Assembly: GCA_029931535.1 (NCBI GenBank)
Contig: JAQPZY010001581.1
Location: 1,270,001-1,334,000, forward strand
Direction of reading: 5' to 3'
Length of the DNA: 64,000 bases
Source of the DNA: Margaritifera margaritifera
Lineage: Eukaryota; Mollusca; Bivalvia; Unionida; Margaritiferidae
Shown: positions 48,900 to 59,440 of the stretch, piece by piece
Layout: each line of letters begins with the position of its first letter
How positions within the stretch are numbered: position 1 is the stretch's first letter
Position numbers and translations under genes: made by a program
Notes under the pieces: model-generated
The model's database searches: none
Told to the model about the DNA's origin: nothing
What the model saw: only the letters and a program-made list of their open reading frames with translations

Positions 48900-49500
48900 G
48901 CTTCATTTAAAAAGAGACAGAATGTAAAAGCTTTGATTTTCCGAACCACAGACCTAAAAATACATTTTCTTGCTTCATTCTGTTTTGACAAAACAGCTCG
49001 TTGATTGAAAGAAATATGGTCCAAATGCTACCCTTTGATGATTTAAACAATGGCATTCCATCAGTGCACCACATAAAAGAGATATTGTTCTTTATTTTTT
49101 AAAAAGTCGCCAGCTTTAGAATGTTTGCGATAAAGCTCACCATCATAGATATCCTATACATCTGATGAAATCATGGTCTTTAAAATATTTGTTCTATTTG
49201 GTAAGCTAATGGAATCTCAACAAAATATGATATACTATTCTTTTCACTCAAACCATGATCACATACTGGACACCTTTCAGCTGTTTCTTTCAAGAGAAAT
49301 TTACAATCTGCACAATATTTGTGACACATCAATGGTGCCTTAAAATTACTGAAATAGGTCTTGAACTGGTAGAGGGATTTGTGAATAATATTTGTTGCCA
49401 GACAGTGCACAGAAATTAATTTAAGTAGATCAGCTAAACATTTTCCAGTAATATTGTGTCTTAATGCAAATGAGAATATGAGAATTGCACTTTGAGCCAA
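48900..49500 (-). pseudogene. tnp2-like (EnSpm/CACTA) transposase remnant
   Basis: The first part (49500-49180) contains CADCKFLL and CPVCDHGLSEKNSISYFVEI followed by PLAYQIEQIF: a zinc-ribbon-like pair then the (Y/F)F-x-I/L-P-L-x-x-Q/R-I/L motif found just before the catalytic region of tnp2-family transposases. The second part (about 49070-48930) has CTDGMPLFKSSKGSIWTIFL followed by SINELF and, after a short gap, NVFLGLWFGKSK, the TDGvpLFKSS...WPI...NE and LW-G motifs of that family. Frameshifts and stops break it. Confidence 0.8.
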
Positions 49501-50119
49501 AGTTATGGAGGCACCATTGTATATTGGCTTGTCATTATGATCGCTATCATTCTGATCTTCATATGTGACTTCTTTTTCATCCCTTTGTTGAGCTGTTTGA
49601 TTTTTATAGTTAGGTTATTACATACCTGCCATATTAGCAGACAGTGTTGGGGGATTTTTGTGACTCAAAAAGTATGTTTTTGAAGTCCCAAAGAGGGTCA
49701 GTGTGTGTGACCCAAAAAAAGCGATGTCATCCAATTGAGAATAAACTATCTTTCATATGAGCCTTTAGAAAATGACTGGAAATTCAAATCTGAATAAAAG
49801 AAAATAACTTCTCTGTTTTCTTTAAATCATTTAATACGCTTACAAACAAAAAATAGTTGCTAGACTTAGCACTGTCAAATATCATCACACACACATACAC
49901 ATATGTGTAAGCACTTGCATACTCACACCACACTGACTTTAAACAAATAAATACACCAAGTTTCTGTCTTTAAAATCCATTTGGATGGCAGAATATGGTC
50001 TTAATTAGATGCAGTTTTTGCTGTTCACAATAGGTCAGTAGGTGGTTGGGGGTTGAAGGTAATGCAAAGTCATTTGTGTTCATCTTTGCATTCATTATAA
50101 ACTGGATGGTAATATTGTT

Positions 50120-50810
50120 CAAACTATCCTGCTGGATTCTCTGAGCGAATTCTGGTCAAAACTGATTTGTTCTTGCCAACCATAACATTAGCATTGTCAG
50201 AATAGTATCTGATGCAGTCTGACCACAAGATATACTTGTCTCTATGAACAAAGAAATTATACATCATATTCGGGACTGACCATTTCATGGAAGGGGGAGG
50301 GGAAGGGGACATACTTTTGTCAATGGGGGCCTTACAGGTGATACAGTAGTAATAAACCCCTCTGTCCAGTACAAGTGTTGATACAATCTATCAACACAAA
50401 TCAACTGTGTAAACATGAGCATGTACTTATTATTGTCTTTCAATCAATCTATTTCATGGCTAAAATCATCCTCAAAACCATGGGTCGATTAATAGTTGGT
50501 ATTTTAACAAGATTAAGATAATGAATATTAATAAAGAGAACTAATCTAATGTTCAATTCTGCATGTTGAATATGTGCTGTCTTGTCCCAATGCTACATAC
50601 AGATGGTGCTATGTTGACGGATGTCATTCACTCCAGAATGACTAATGTCAATATGGAGTTTGTAGTATGTGCAAAGATTGAAATGCTCCCCTGTGCCACT
50701 GTGCTTCACAAAATCAAACTCCGTCAACCAGGAGTTCTGAAATTTAGTTTTGCTGGGCTTTACTTGCTTCACTGATGGCTCATTGTTTCCTGAATCACAG
50801 TTTAACATTT
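50120..50810 (-). pseudogene. hAT-like transposase/BED-finger fragments
   Basis: The upstream part (50808-50593) reads KTKFQNSWLTEFDFVKHSGT, then a degraded C..C segment and IDISHSGVNDIRQHS, like the BED/TTF-type finger that opens hAT-related proteins. The downstream part (about 50290-50124) has CIRYYSDNANVMVGKNKSVL followed by TRIRSENP, like the SDNAxVMxGxxxSVLxRI motif of the hAT catalytic region. About 300 bp of unreadable sequence separates them. Confidence 0.65.
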
Positions 50811-51690
50811 TGCTTTCAAAAATGAACCATGCTTCGACACTATTCCGACTACTGAAATAATCATGTTTAGCATTTTATATATGGAGTAAAATCCAACTTC
50901 GAAGAAACATTGCCACTATTCACAAACTTAACAATAATCTTTAATAAAGATGGCTTAAACATTCTCACTCAAGGTAATGATGTGTAACAACTTTTTTCTT
51001 CAACATGCATCTCTTTGATTTACCAAAAACTTCAAACGGATTGGGTTGTTCCACTTTGTGAACTTTACCTATGTAAACTAGTCTAAAGTGCTCCCTCACA
51101 TCAGTCTTCAAAGAACTTAACACATCACCTTAGCTATTGTCAGCCAATTTAGTAATATGTGAAATGGTGGTTGCTTATACCTGACAACCTTACCTTTTAA
51201 TTGTCTCTATGGCAATCAGCTGTATAAACTGCCCCAATGATAGTTTTACATGAGCTTTAAGCAGGACTGTTTACTGTTCATACATACTACATGTTATGGG
51301 CATATACTGAGGTAGTCGTTTTTTAATTTTTTTTTGAAGATTACTTAAAATCGTGTTTTTCGTCAAGGGGTTTGCGAGTAACAAATCATGTTTTTAGCAT
51401 GACACATTGTGTTATGGCAGGTATGTTATGATTTTCATAATCTGGTTATTTTTTATGTAATTTTAAGTTTTTTAGCATGGTTTTAAAACTTTTACTAGAA
51501 AAAAGGCTGTGAGTTTCAAAAGATGTGTTTTTCAAAAATAAATCTACTTTTGAAATAGTTAATTATTTTTTCATTTACTTCATATTGATATTACATGTAA
51601 CCTCTTTTCTAAAGTGACTGCAACAAATTTTATCATCACAAAGGGTATTTCTGAATTGTCTACTGTCATTTTTGCATGCAATATTTTTAC
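50811..51690. other. Unassigned AT-rich sequence
   Basis: Nothing recognised between the hAT-like fragments and the right subterminal array. Confidence 0.4.
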
Positions 51691-51694
51691 AGCA

Positions 51695-52012
51695 ATGAAG
51701 CTTGCACTGAATTTGATAGTTTGCACAAGCTTGTTTTCTACCTGACTACGGCATGTGCAATATTGTTGTCTGTCCATGCAAGCTTGCATAAGTTTGTTTA
51801 TTACATAATTTAGGCTTGTGCAAGCTTGCATAAGCTTTAGATTACAATATTTAAGATTGTGTGAGCTTGCAGCAATTTGTTTTTAAGTTTGCAATATTTC
51901 TTGCCAGTTTTTTTAGTGCAGACTTGCACAAGCTTGCCACAAGGTTCCAAATACATGCTTGCATGATAACACTTTGCACAATGTTGTCACAAGCTTGCAT
52001 GAAGAGCTTGCA
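51695..52012. repeat. CAAGCTTG-rich subterminal array, right
   Basis: At least eight AAGCTTG-like words in about 320 bp (near 51698, 51725, 51780, 51815, 51862, 51926, 51990, 52005), several as CACAAGCTTGCCACAAGGTT, a 20-mer nearly shared with the left array. Confidence 0.75.
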
Positions 52013-52429
52013 ATTTGGGTTTGGGTAGCATATCTGTTACAGCATTTTTTTTTTTTTAGTTGATCCATTTATTATTTATGTCATGGGTGACTTCAGTTTT
52101 GGCAGTAAATAAATGTATTGAGTAAGTGCTGTCATAGATAAATGGACAATTTACAGACAGGATACATACATGTTACCTTTGCAATTCTTATGCCATAATG
52201 CCAAAGACTGCATGTGAACTTCAAATAAAAATTAGAATGTTTATGATTGATGTATTTTTTGTGTTATATAAATGTAATATTTTAACAAGTACTATTAATA
52301 AAGAACAAAATATATGCACAGTAATTATGGGCATTTTTCCTTCTTAAATCCAGTTGCATTTTGACCTTGAAAACTGGGCTCCTGTACTGATTTGTTATGA
52401 AAGACCATGTCTTGAGCAACCACTTTTGT

Positions 52430-52690
52430 TGGCAGAAGGGGTGGCCTCTGTAATGATTCATCCAAAGTGTAAAGAAAATTCACCAAAAGGTTTAGGAAAT
52501 ATAAGCAAATGAAAAAACTTAAACCAAATTGTGCATGAATGTGACCTTCACCCCAAGATCATCAGGTCAAGCAAGCGTGTTGCAGAATGAATTGTCTTAG
52601 CTTCATATTGGCTCATCATAAGAATAATGAGAACCTATCAAGGGGATTTGGGAATATATACGGGAATATATACAAATGAAAAACTTTAAC
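52430..52690. repeat. Dispersed repeat family D, second locus
   Basis: GGTTTAGGAAATATAAGCAA and GAATGAATTGTCTTAGCTTC match 39650-39970, in the same orientation. Confidence 0.6.
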
Positions 52691-52946
52691 CAAAAACTAA
52701 ACAAACTGACTGTAAAGTGACTGCTATGTCTCACTTCCTACCAACGTGGTTCAATAAAAAAAACTGGATAAGCTCTAGATTACAATTTCTCAACAGGACA
52801 TAGCTTTAAAATTCTCCTTGCTCTGAGCACTTGGACCTCATGCTGTCTGATGTCTGACTCTGTATAATTGTGGTTTTTCAACTGAAACTTTACAGTGGAC
52901 TAAACCCAAGATAAATCTTTAAAATCTTGGAAGAGTTACTACAAAC

Positions 52947-53118
52947 CTTGATCTGAGTACCTGGACCTCGTATTGTCTTATGTCTGACTCTGGATCATAA
53001 TAATTCCTCCACTGCAGTTTGACTGTTGACCTGGAAGGGCTGAACTCTTGGTCCTGGAAATGGCTGAGGTTCCCATCTACCACTTCTCCCTCTACTGGTG
53101 GAGTCAGGTCCACAGTTA
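52947..53118 (-). CDS. Host gene exon E3: FN3-like module 2, first part
   Basis: The acceptor is CTATCCAG and the exon is 172 nt. The chosen donor, GTTTGT, leaves two bases (AG), which with the first base of E4 make a serine codon and keep the frame. An alternative donor 14 nt earlier (GTACTC) would leave phase 0 and break the join to E4, so it was rejected. The peptide reads VTVDLTPPVEGEVVDG, then WRNYYDPESDIRQYEVQV, the same linker and aromatic-DPES pattern as module 1. It carries one sequon, NLS. The chosen donor is weaker than the others, so this border is the least certain of the ten exons. Confidence 0.78.
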
Positions 53119-53689
53119 CTGGATAGAGTAACATATGTATTTAATAAGTGCCACAGTAATAAGATTTTCAGAAAGAAACTTCATCCAATGTAGCTAATTA
53201 TTTTTTGGGGGATGTTTTGCTTGCTTGCTTACTTATTTAGTATTACAGTGTATCAGTAATGTTAGAAATTCGCCAAACTGGCCTTTATCATATTCATGTT
53301 TTCATAAAATGTACATGTAAAGTGAAAACTTCTACAAAGGACTCATTTGTCCTATATTCTTGTAATCACATTACATGTATACATGCAGACATTATTCACA
53401 ACAGCATTCTAGAGACACATTTTGTGAACATTTTCAAAGAATAAAGAGGCAGATTGAATTCAGAATGACTAAATCTTCACAATAATGTAAACTTTTATTA
53501 TTATACTAAAGGAACTTTCACTTATTCCAATTATAACAGGGCCATTGCTTCCAAATTCTGCTCTGATGATGATATACAAAACAAGAAAATTTAATTCACC
53601 CTTGATAGGCTGCTTTTGCATTTTATAAAAAAACAAAAACAATTGAGATCTGTCATACAGCACATATGCCACCGGTGAGGACCAAAAAG

Positions 53690-53860
53690 AAATATTAAAA
53701 AGTGTAAGTTGAAAACCTTAAAAAATTTATGACAACTGAAAAATTGCTATAATGGCATGAAAATTTAACCAGACACCAACATATGCACACAAAGCTGTAT
53801 CATTAAGTTAATTTGTTTACCTCAAGTGGTTTTTGCTTAATTATGCTAGCAAGGTTTTGT
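53690..53860. repeat. Minisatellite family C, single unit
   Basis: TTGCTATAATGGCATGAAAA and TTACCTCAAGTGGTTTTTGC match the units at 10440-10830. Confidence 0.55.
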
Positions 53861-53867
53861 CAACAAG

Positions 53868-54045
53868 TGTTCCGCAGAACCTAGTGTCTCACTTGCATCC
53901 AAGAGTCATGGGTTTGATAACTGCCCATACCAGCCTGGGTTGGATATCTTGGTGTGTCCTTGAAAAAGGCACTTAGCTCCCATTTCCTGGGAATGATATA
54001 GTCAGTAAAGTGCTGAAAGTACCGTTAAATAGCAAGCAACTAACC
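53868..54045 (+). mobile_element. tRNA-headed SINE
   Basis: A degraded head with B box GGGTTTGATAACTGCCC, the TTGGTGTGTCCTTGAAAAAG block, then CATTTCCTGGGAATGATATA and a GTGCTGAAAGTACCGTTAAA tail. Same body as the SINE at 2560-2746. Confidence 0.7.
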
Positions 54046-54099
54046 AACTGATTGACTGTCAGTATAACCCCTGTATAGGACTTGCATATACTTTCACGC

Positions 54100-54780
54100 A
54101 AAACTTCAACATTGTTGATCATAATGCTTAAGTAGGTGAGACAGGCAAGACAGACACTCTTTACAAATTAGGATATAAACTTTGTGACCCATAGTAATAT
54201 TAACTTAAATTTGAGTTGAATACAGCAAACAATGTTAACACAAAACTTTAGCATTGTTCACAATTATGAAACATGCTTTCTGCTTAAGCAGACAACACAG
54301 GAACTCCTATCATATCAGCAAAATAAACTTTAGACCTGTTTCAGTTGAATGCAACAACAAATGTAGAAGACATGTGACTTTCAAACAAACTTTGACACAA
54401 AACTCTAACATTGCTCACAATGATGAACCAAGCTTTTTGCTTAAGGAGATGAGACAAGCAAGACTGGAACTCTTAGCATATATCCATATAAACTTCAGAC
54501 TAATAGTAATATTATCCAAAAGTTTCTGATGAATGCAGCCACTGATGTAGAAGGTATGTGACTTTTTAAAAACTTTAACACTGTTCACCATGATGCAACA
54601 AGCTTTCTGCTTAACCAGGTCAGACAGGCAAGACAGGAACCCCTAGCATATCATGACATAAACTTGTGAGTTTCACTTCTTCAAATGATGCAGAAGATAT
54701 GTGACTTTAAAAAATATTAATGCAAAACTTTAACACTGTTGACAATAATTATGCAGTCACCAAAAAAGTGACTACTACAT
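54100..54780. repeat. Minisatellite, ~145-165-bp monomer, about five units
   Basis: Landmark TTTAACATTGTTCACAAT-like words near 54105, 54250, 54407, 54573 and 54732. Each is followed by GCTTTCTGCTTAA, GACAGGCAAGACAGGAAC and CATATCA-ATAAACTT, then GTAGAAGATATGTGACTTT. Confidence 0.75.
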
Positions 54781-55095
54781 CTCAAATTACTTATGCAGGT
54801 GGTACAAAAATGTACAAGTCCATAAAATTAAAAAATGTGTAAAAAGTTCAAAAACTGCTGTAATGGCCTAACAATCTAAACAATATAATTTATAAATTTA
54901 TACAAATATTCCAATCAAACGATACTGGTCTACCTCAAGTGGTTTTTGCACAAAATCATGCTAACAAGGTTTTAGCTGAAACAGTTTCAGTCCCATAAAT
55001 AAAAAGTGTGTAACAAATGAAAAAAACAACTGTAATGGCCTGAAAATCTAACCAGGTATAAACATATGAAAAACAAATGTAACTAAAGTGTCTGT
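54781..55095. repeat. Minisatellite family C, about two units
   Basis: CTGCTGTAATGGCCTAACAA and CTACCTCAAGTGGTTTTTGC recur in the style of 10440-10830, following directly on the preceding array. Confidence 0.55.
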
Positions 55096-55500
55096 AAAAC
55101 ACATATCCCTATACTCCAATCTTATTTGCCACCCACCCTTCAAAAATCTGTGACCCTAGGGTCTAGTCCCTAGAGGTAAAAATGGACCCAGGGGCCAGTA
55201 TAAGTTGCATATCTGAAATTGTCTTTTCATACCCAGTAAGTGTATATAGAGTTAAAGGGCAGGGATCTCAATAGTTAGCAATGACCCTGCGGTTAAGTTT
55301 CTAAACTTTAGAACTTTTAGAACTTTGACCACAACTGTATGCCCTGGGGATTGACCCAGGGGTCCCGTTCAAACTCATATGATAAGCAGTTATGATCTTA
55401 CAAATGAAAAAATAAAAAGAAAAGAGAAAGAAAGGAGCAAAATCAGTATCTCATATTTGCTTTTGTAGACAGGTATAAAGTGGAGGATAAATTCAATTAC

Positions 55501-55747
55501 CTCCATTGGACACAGCTGAGGTATTTCTCTGCCGAATGCCCTGGTTACTGGCCCAGATCACTGTGTAGTATGTTTTGTTGTGCTCCAATTGATGCCCATT
55601 CCCCACTTTCACACAGGCCTCATGCATATGGTTATCAAATGCCGTCAGATTTACAATATCCGTAAGTCCCGGCTCCATTCCGACACCAATTTCATACTTC
55701 CCAATCCCTGACTCTGGGTCAAAGAAGTTCAACCAGTTGGCACAAAC
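55501..55747 (-). CDS. Host gene exon E2: FN3-like module 1 core
   Basis: The coding strand reads CTTTGTAG acceptor, 247 nt, then a GTAATT donor. It enters in phase 0 and leaves with one base. The peptide starts VCANWLNFFDPESGIGKYEI, with a Trp and the DPESG-x-x-x-Y block, and later has NKTYYTVIWASNQG, which looks like the FN3 F strand with its tyrosine corner. Sequons NLT, NKT and NTS would suit a secreted or extracellular product. It has two cysteines, near residues 2 and 46 of the exon, whereas most other exons have none. It joins to E3 by a split GTA (Val) codon. Confidence 0.85.
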
Positions 55748-55912
55748 CTACAAAGGCACGAATATCAGAAGTAGCTTATGACCAGTTTAACCATAAAAAG
55801 TTATTGAAGGTCACTGAAAGCCATGAAAACCGACAAAATGTTCATATACAAATAAAATCTTGGATGCATCTGAATGGCATATTTGAGTCAAGTGTATTCA
55901 AATGACCACATA

Positions 55913-57303
55913 CCGTATTTGCCGGCCTATAAGTCAATGCGGAGTATAAGTCGAATTCGCAAATTTCATCAATTTTCAATCCCTCACCCATATATAAGTC
56001 CATGCGGAGTATAAGACGAAGCCAAATCAACACCTTGGCTTCGTCACTTTTGCTAGTAACTTCCGGTTTCATTAATATTAATGGTATCACTATGCTATTC
56101 CAGATTAATTGGGAAAATGATTAAGATGGTCTGTAAATGTATTATTTTCTGGTACATTGTACGCAATGCTATGAACCCCTGTTGTCAAAAAATAAGTGCA
56201 ACTTGTATTTTTTTAGCAACAGTAACCTCATTATCAAATTATATGTACACTAAAATATAAAAGAACTCCATTACGACTTGTTTTTAGTGAATGCGTGTAT
56301 GTATGTGTGTCTGTGTTTGTGTGTGTGTGTGAGAGAGATGAAACAACGCTATGTCAGTGTGTAAGAACGTATGCATTCAGAGCAGTTTTTACTTGTAGCT
56401 TTTGTAGAGAGAGAGAGAGAGAGGTTACAAGACGATTGTAATATGTATTGTTGATTTACCTGATGATTGTGATCTTACTCATGTACAGGAGCATTACTGT
56501 ATTCCATTATCAATTAATATCTCTGAATAAACAGTTCATTCTTGTTTTTAATCCATCATCAGAAATAACCAAATGGCTTAGCAGTGTTATTTACATGCTA
56601 ATTAAATATGCCTACAGCTTTGGCCGGATCATTCCAGTTGACCCCTGCAGTAGATGTGATCAAATTAGTGAGGCTACCAATAGGGTAAAGAGGCTTCCCA
56701 AAGGGTATTGTAATCGATCCTGTAAAGCATGTTAATGTATGCAGTACTGTGTAATGACCTGTAATGCCAGGTGCTTGCTCGTGTAAGTTTCTCAACCAGT
56801 GACATCTTTTGGTCTCGCCGACAGAAGCGTCGGAGCTTTGAATTCATGAGCAAAGATCAAACCAAAATGCCGCCTAACTACAGGAAGTGTACATGCACTT
56901 ACTGATAAAGGGTAATTTTATTTCGTGGGAATATAGAGTTCATTGTATTTGCAAAGAAAACAACACAGCATGCTAATTGGTCATCTTGGGATTTAAACTA
57001 AATGGAGTCTATATGGATATAAATATTGTGAATATTTAAATATAAATTATATATCTCTGAAACTGAAGGAGTATGGTATGTATTGTTTCGCACACGATCT
57101 CTTCCCCCAAAACGATATTTATTTTTTACACTATACTTTTCGTACTTGCATTTTTTTAAAAAAAATTTTCACGTACGAAAAATTACATTAACATAGGGTA
57201 AAGCAATTTCAATGACATAATCCGTATATAAGTCAATTCGGAGCATAAGCCTAAGCCCAGACTTCCAGGTCAAAAGTATCGAGTTATAGGCCGGCAAATA
57301 CGG
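55913..57303. mobile_element. 1.39-kb TA-flanked DNA transposon with 20-bp perfect TIRs
   Basis: CCGTATTTGCCGGCCTATAA at 55913-55932 is exactly inverted at 57284-57303, with TA on both outer sides (55911-55912, 57304-57305). Inside each end, AGTC-ATGCGGAGTATAAG-like words repeat (near 55933, 55997 and inverted near 57230). These are hallmarks of a Tc1/mariner-pogo-type non-autonomous element. No transposase seen; (GT)n and (GA)n tracts lie at about 56310 and 56406. Confidence 0.8.
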
Positions 57304-57539
57304 TAGTTATGCTGGTTATAATACTCTATAAAAGAAATAACTAAATATAGAAATTAAATTTTCCATTGGGTTCCAACATGTCATTCCCCCCATTCATATG
57401 TTAGATATGTATCTTGGATTTTCTGGGAGTGTCCAGGAAAATCAGAAAAACTACTGGTCTTCTGGCTGGGACACCAGATATCCCTTTTGTTTATACTTTT
57501 AGTTCTTCTGTGGAATTTCATGATATTTTACTGTATTAT

Positions 57540-57570
57540 TCCCCCCCCCCACACACACACACACATACAA
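57540..57570. repeat. C run and (CA)n
   Basis: A run of ten C followed by an ACACACAC tract. Confidence 0.85.
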
Positions 57571-57639
57571 AAGACACCCACTTAAATTAAAACACTTTTT
57601 AAAAAAAATTTCAGTTAGAAGTTAAATTTTAGGAGTTCA

Positions 57640-58660
57640 TGAGTTATATCAATAGCCACTGATTAAGATGCATCCCCTCATCAAGTTTCATCATTCTAGA
57701 TAGGATAGTATGTACATAGCATGCAGAAAATCTATGTGGTCATGAGCTTAACACAAAACTTAACCTAAGCCAGTAAAGTGTGAAATGTAAGTCACAGTGA
57801 TCTTCTTTTGTTGTACAGGTGTGGTACTAATAGAAATGCATACACTCATCTAATTTAACGACTCTAGCGTGAACGGTTAAAACACAAAATTTGACCCAAG
57901 TCAGTGAAGGATGATATGTGGATCTTAGTGGCCCAATTTTGTAATGAGGGTGTAGAACTCATCAAGATGCATCCCCTCACTAAGTTTCATGATTCCAGGT
58001 ATAACAGTATGTATACTGGATGCCTGAACCTATGTGTTCATGAGCTTAACGCAAAACCTTAACCTAAGCCAGTAAAATGTTAAATGGAGGTCATGATGAC
58101 CTTTTTTGTTGCAAGGGTTTGGTACAAATAGAGATGCAGTCATCTAGTTTGAAGATTTTATCATCAGCAGTGTTGGAGAAACAAATTTAAAACACAAAAC
58201 TGAACCCAAGTCAGTGAAGGGTGAAATATTGGTCACAGTGATCTTCTTTTTTGGTGAGGGTGTAGTTCATAAAGATGCATCCCCTGAGCAAGTTTCATGA
58301 TTATAAGTATAACAGTATGCATAAATGGTGTGAAACACCCATGTGGTCATGAGATAAATGCAACTGCTTAATATAAGCCAGTAAAATGTGAAATGTAGGT
58401 CACAGTAACCTTTTTTTGTTGTAAAGGTGTGGTACTAATAGAGATACATGCAATCATCTAGTTTGATAATTCTAGCATGTACAGAGCTTGAGATATAAAG
58501 TTTACACACAATTTAACCCAAGTCAGTGAACCATGAAATATGGATCAAAGTGACCTACATTTGCGATGAGGGTGTAGTACTCATCAAGATGCATTCCCTC
58601 ACAAAGTTTCATGATTCCAGGTATAACAGTATGTATACAGGATGAAAAAAAACAAAACGG
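57640..58660. repeat. Tandem repeat, ~300-bp monomer, over three units
   Basis: GATGCATCCCCTCA occurs near 57668, 57967 and 58273, with a variant near 58588, so spacing is about 299-315 bp. Each long unit contains a second half with AGTCAGTGAAGG, in contrast to AAGCCAGTAAA(A/G)TGTGAAATG in the first half, so it looks like a dimer of ~150-bp monomers. Confidence 0.75.
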
Positions 58661-58844
58661 AGTTAAACACAATAAGAGTACTGTGAAATGCACATTATAT
58701 ACCAACCCAATGTTTAATAGTCCTCGGTAGGTCCTAGTAGGGTATGGTTGACTCTCGAGATTATTGACCAACGGGTCTGAATGATCTCGACCTTTGAACA
58801 AGGTATGTGGTCTTAAACGAAATTTAAAGTTATTCTACAAAACC

Positions 58845-59440
58845 ATAGTTTCTTTGAGCCATAATGACCCTGATCTTTGATTTTTTAACCGCCCCAAAAC
58901 TGGCCTCTTTCATACCTTAGGTGCAAGCCCTCCACAAACTTTGGGCAATGTATGTGGACTAGAACTAAAGTTACTACCACAAAAACCATTTTTCTTCTTT
59001 CAGTCAGTGACCTTGTCCTTGGACCTTTTTGACTCCAAAATAAGTAGGCTTCTTTCCTACCAACATGTAAGTCATGTACAAACTTTGGTGAAGGTACATG
59101 GTCGATAACTTAAAACGTTGTGTAGAAACCGTTTTTATTCTTTCAGTCACAGTGACCTTGAACTTTGACTCTGAAATCAATGGGACTTTTCTTACCTCAA
59201 GTGCTAGCTATCCACAACATTTGGTCCAGGTCTGTAATGCAGAACTAATGTTATTGTGTAGAAACTATATTGGTTCTTTCAGTCACATTAACCTTGACCT
59301 TTGACTATCTGACCCCAAATTTTTTAGGATTTTTCCTTACCCAAGTGGAAGCCTAGATGGTAGATAACACGATTGTGCAGAAACCATTTAACTTTTAAAA
59401 ACTCACAGTGACCTTGACCTTTGGAGCATGCAATTTATAG
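58845..59440. repeat. Tandem repeat, ~120-150-bp monomer, with TGACCTTGACC words
   Basis: About five units, each carrying a CAGTGACCTTGACCTTTGAC-like block (58869, 59004, 59152, 59287, 59407), then CC-AAAT-AATAGG-CTTTTCTTACC, CACAAACTTTGG and GTGTAGAAACCATTTTT. The block holds repeated nuclear-receptor-type half-sites. Confidence 0.7.

Larger units (their letters stand above)
40770..52027 (-). mobile_element. Candidate EnSpm/CACTA-like DNA transposon, 11.26 kb, with nested insertions
   Basis: The ends share TACCCAAACC inverted (40770-40779 and 52018-52027). Just inside each end lies an array of CAAGCTTG-like words (40795-40985 and 51695-52012), the inverted subterminal arrangement typical of EnSpm elements. 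Minus-strand tnp2-like remnants lie at 49500-48900. A DIRS element and hAT-like pieces are nested inside. That the ends and the transposase belong together is an inference. No clear 2-4-bp target duplication was found. Confidence 0.5.

Noticed and set aside
52920..52967. Alternative E3 donor GTACTC, 14 nt before the chosen one
   Set aside because: It leaves phase 0, which would put E4 out of frame; the GTTTGT donor gives AG plus C (Ser) and keeps the frame.
54100..58660. CRISPR-like regularly spaced repeats
   Set aside because: Units of 145-315 bp are contiguous and imperfect, with no short constant repeat and unique spacers; the sequence is eukaryotic.
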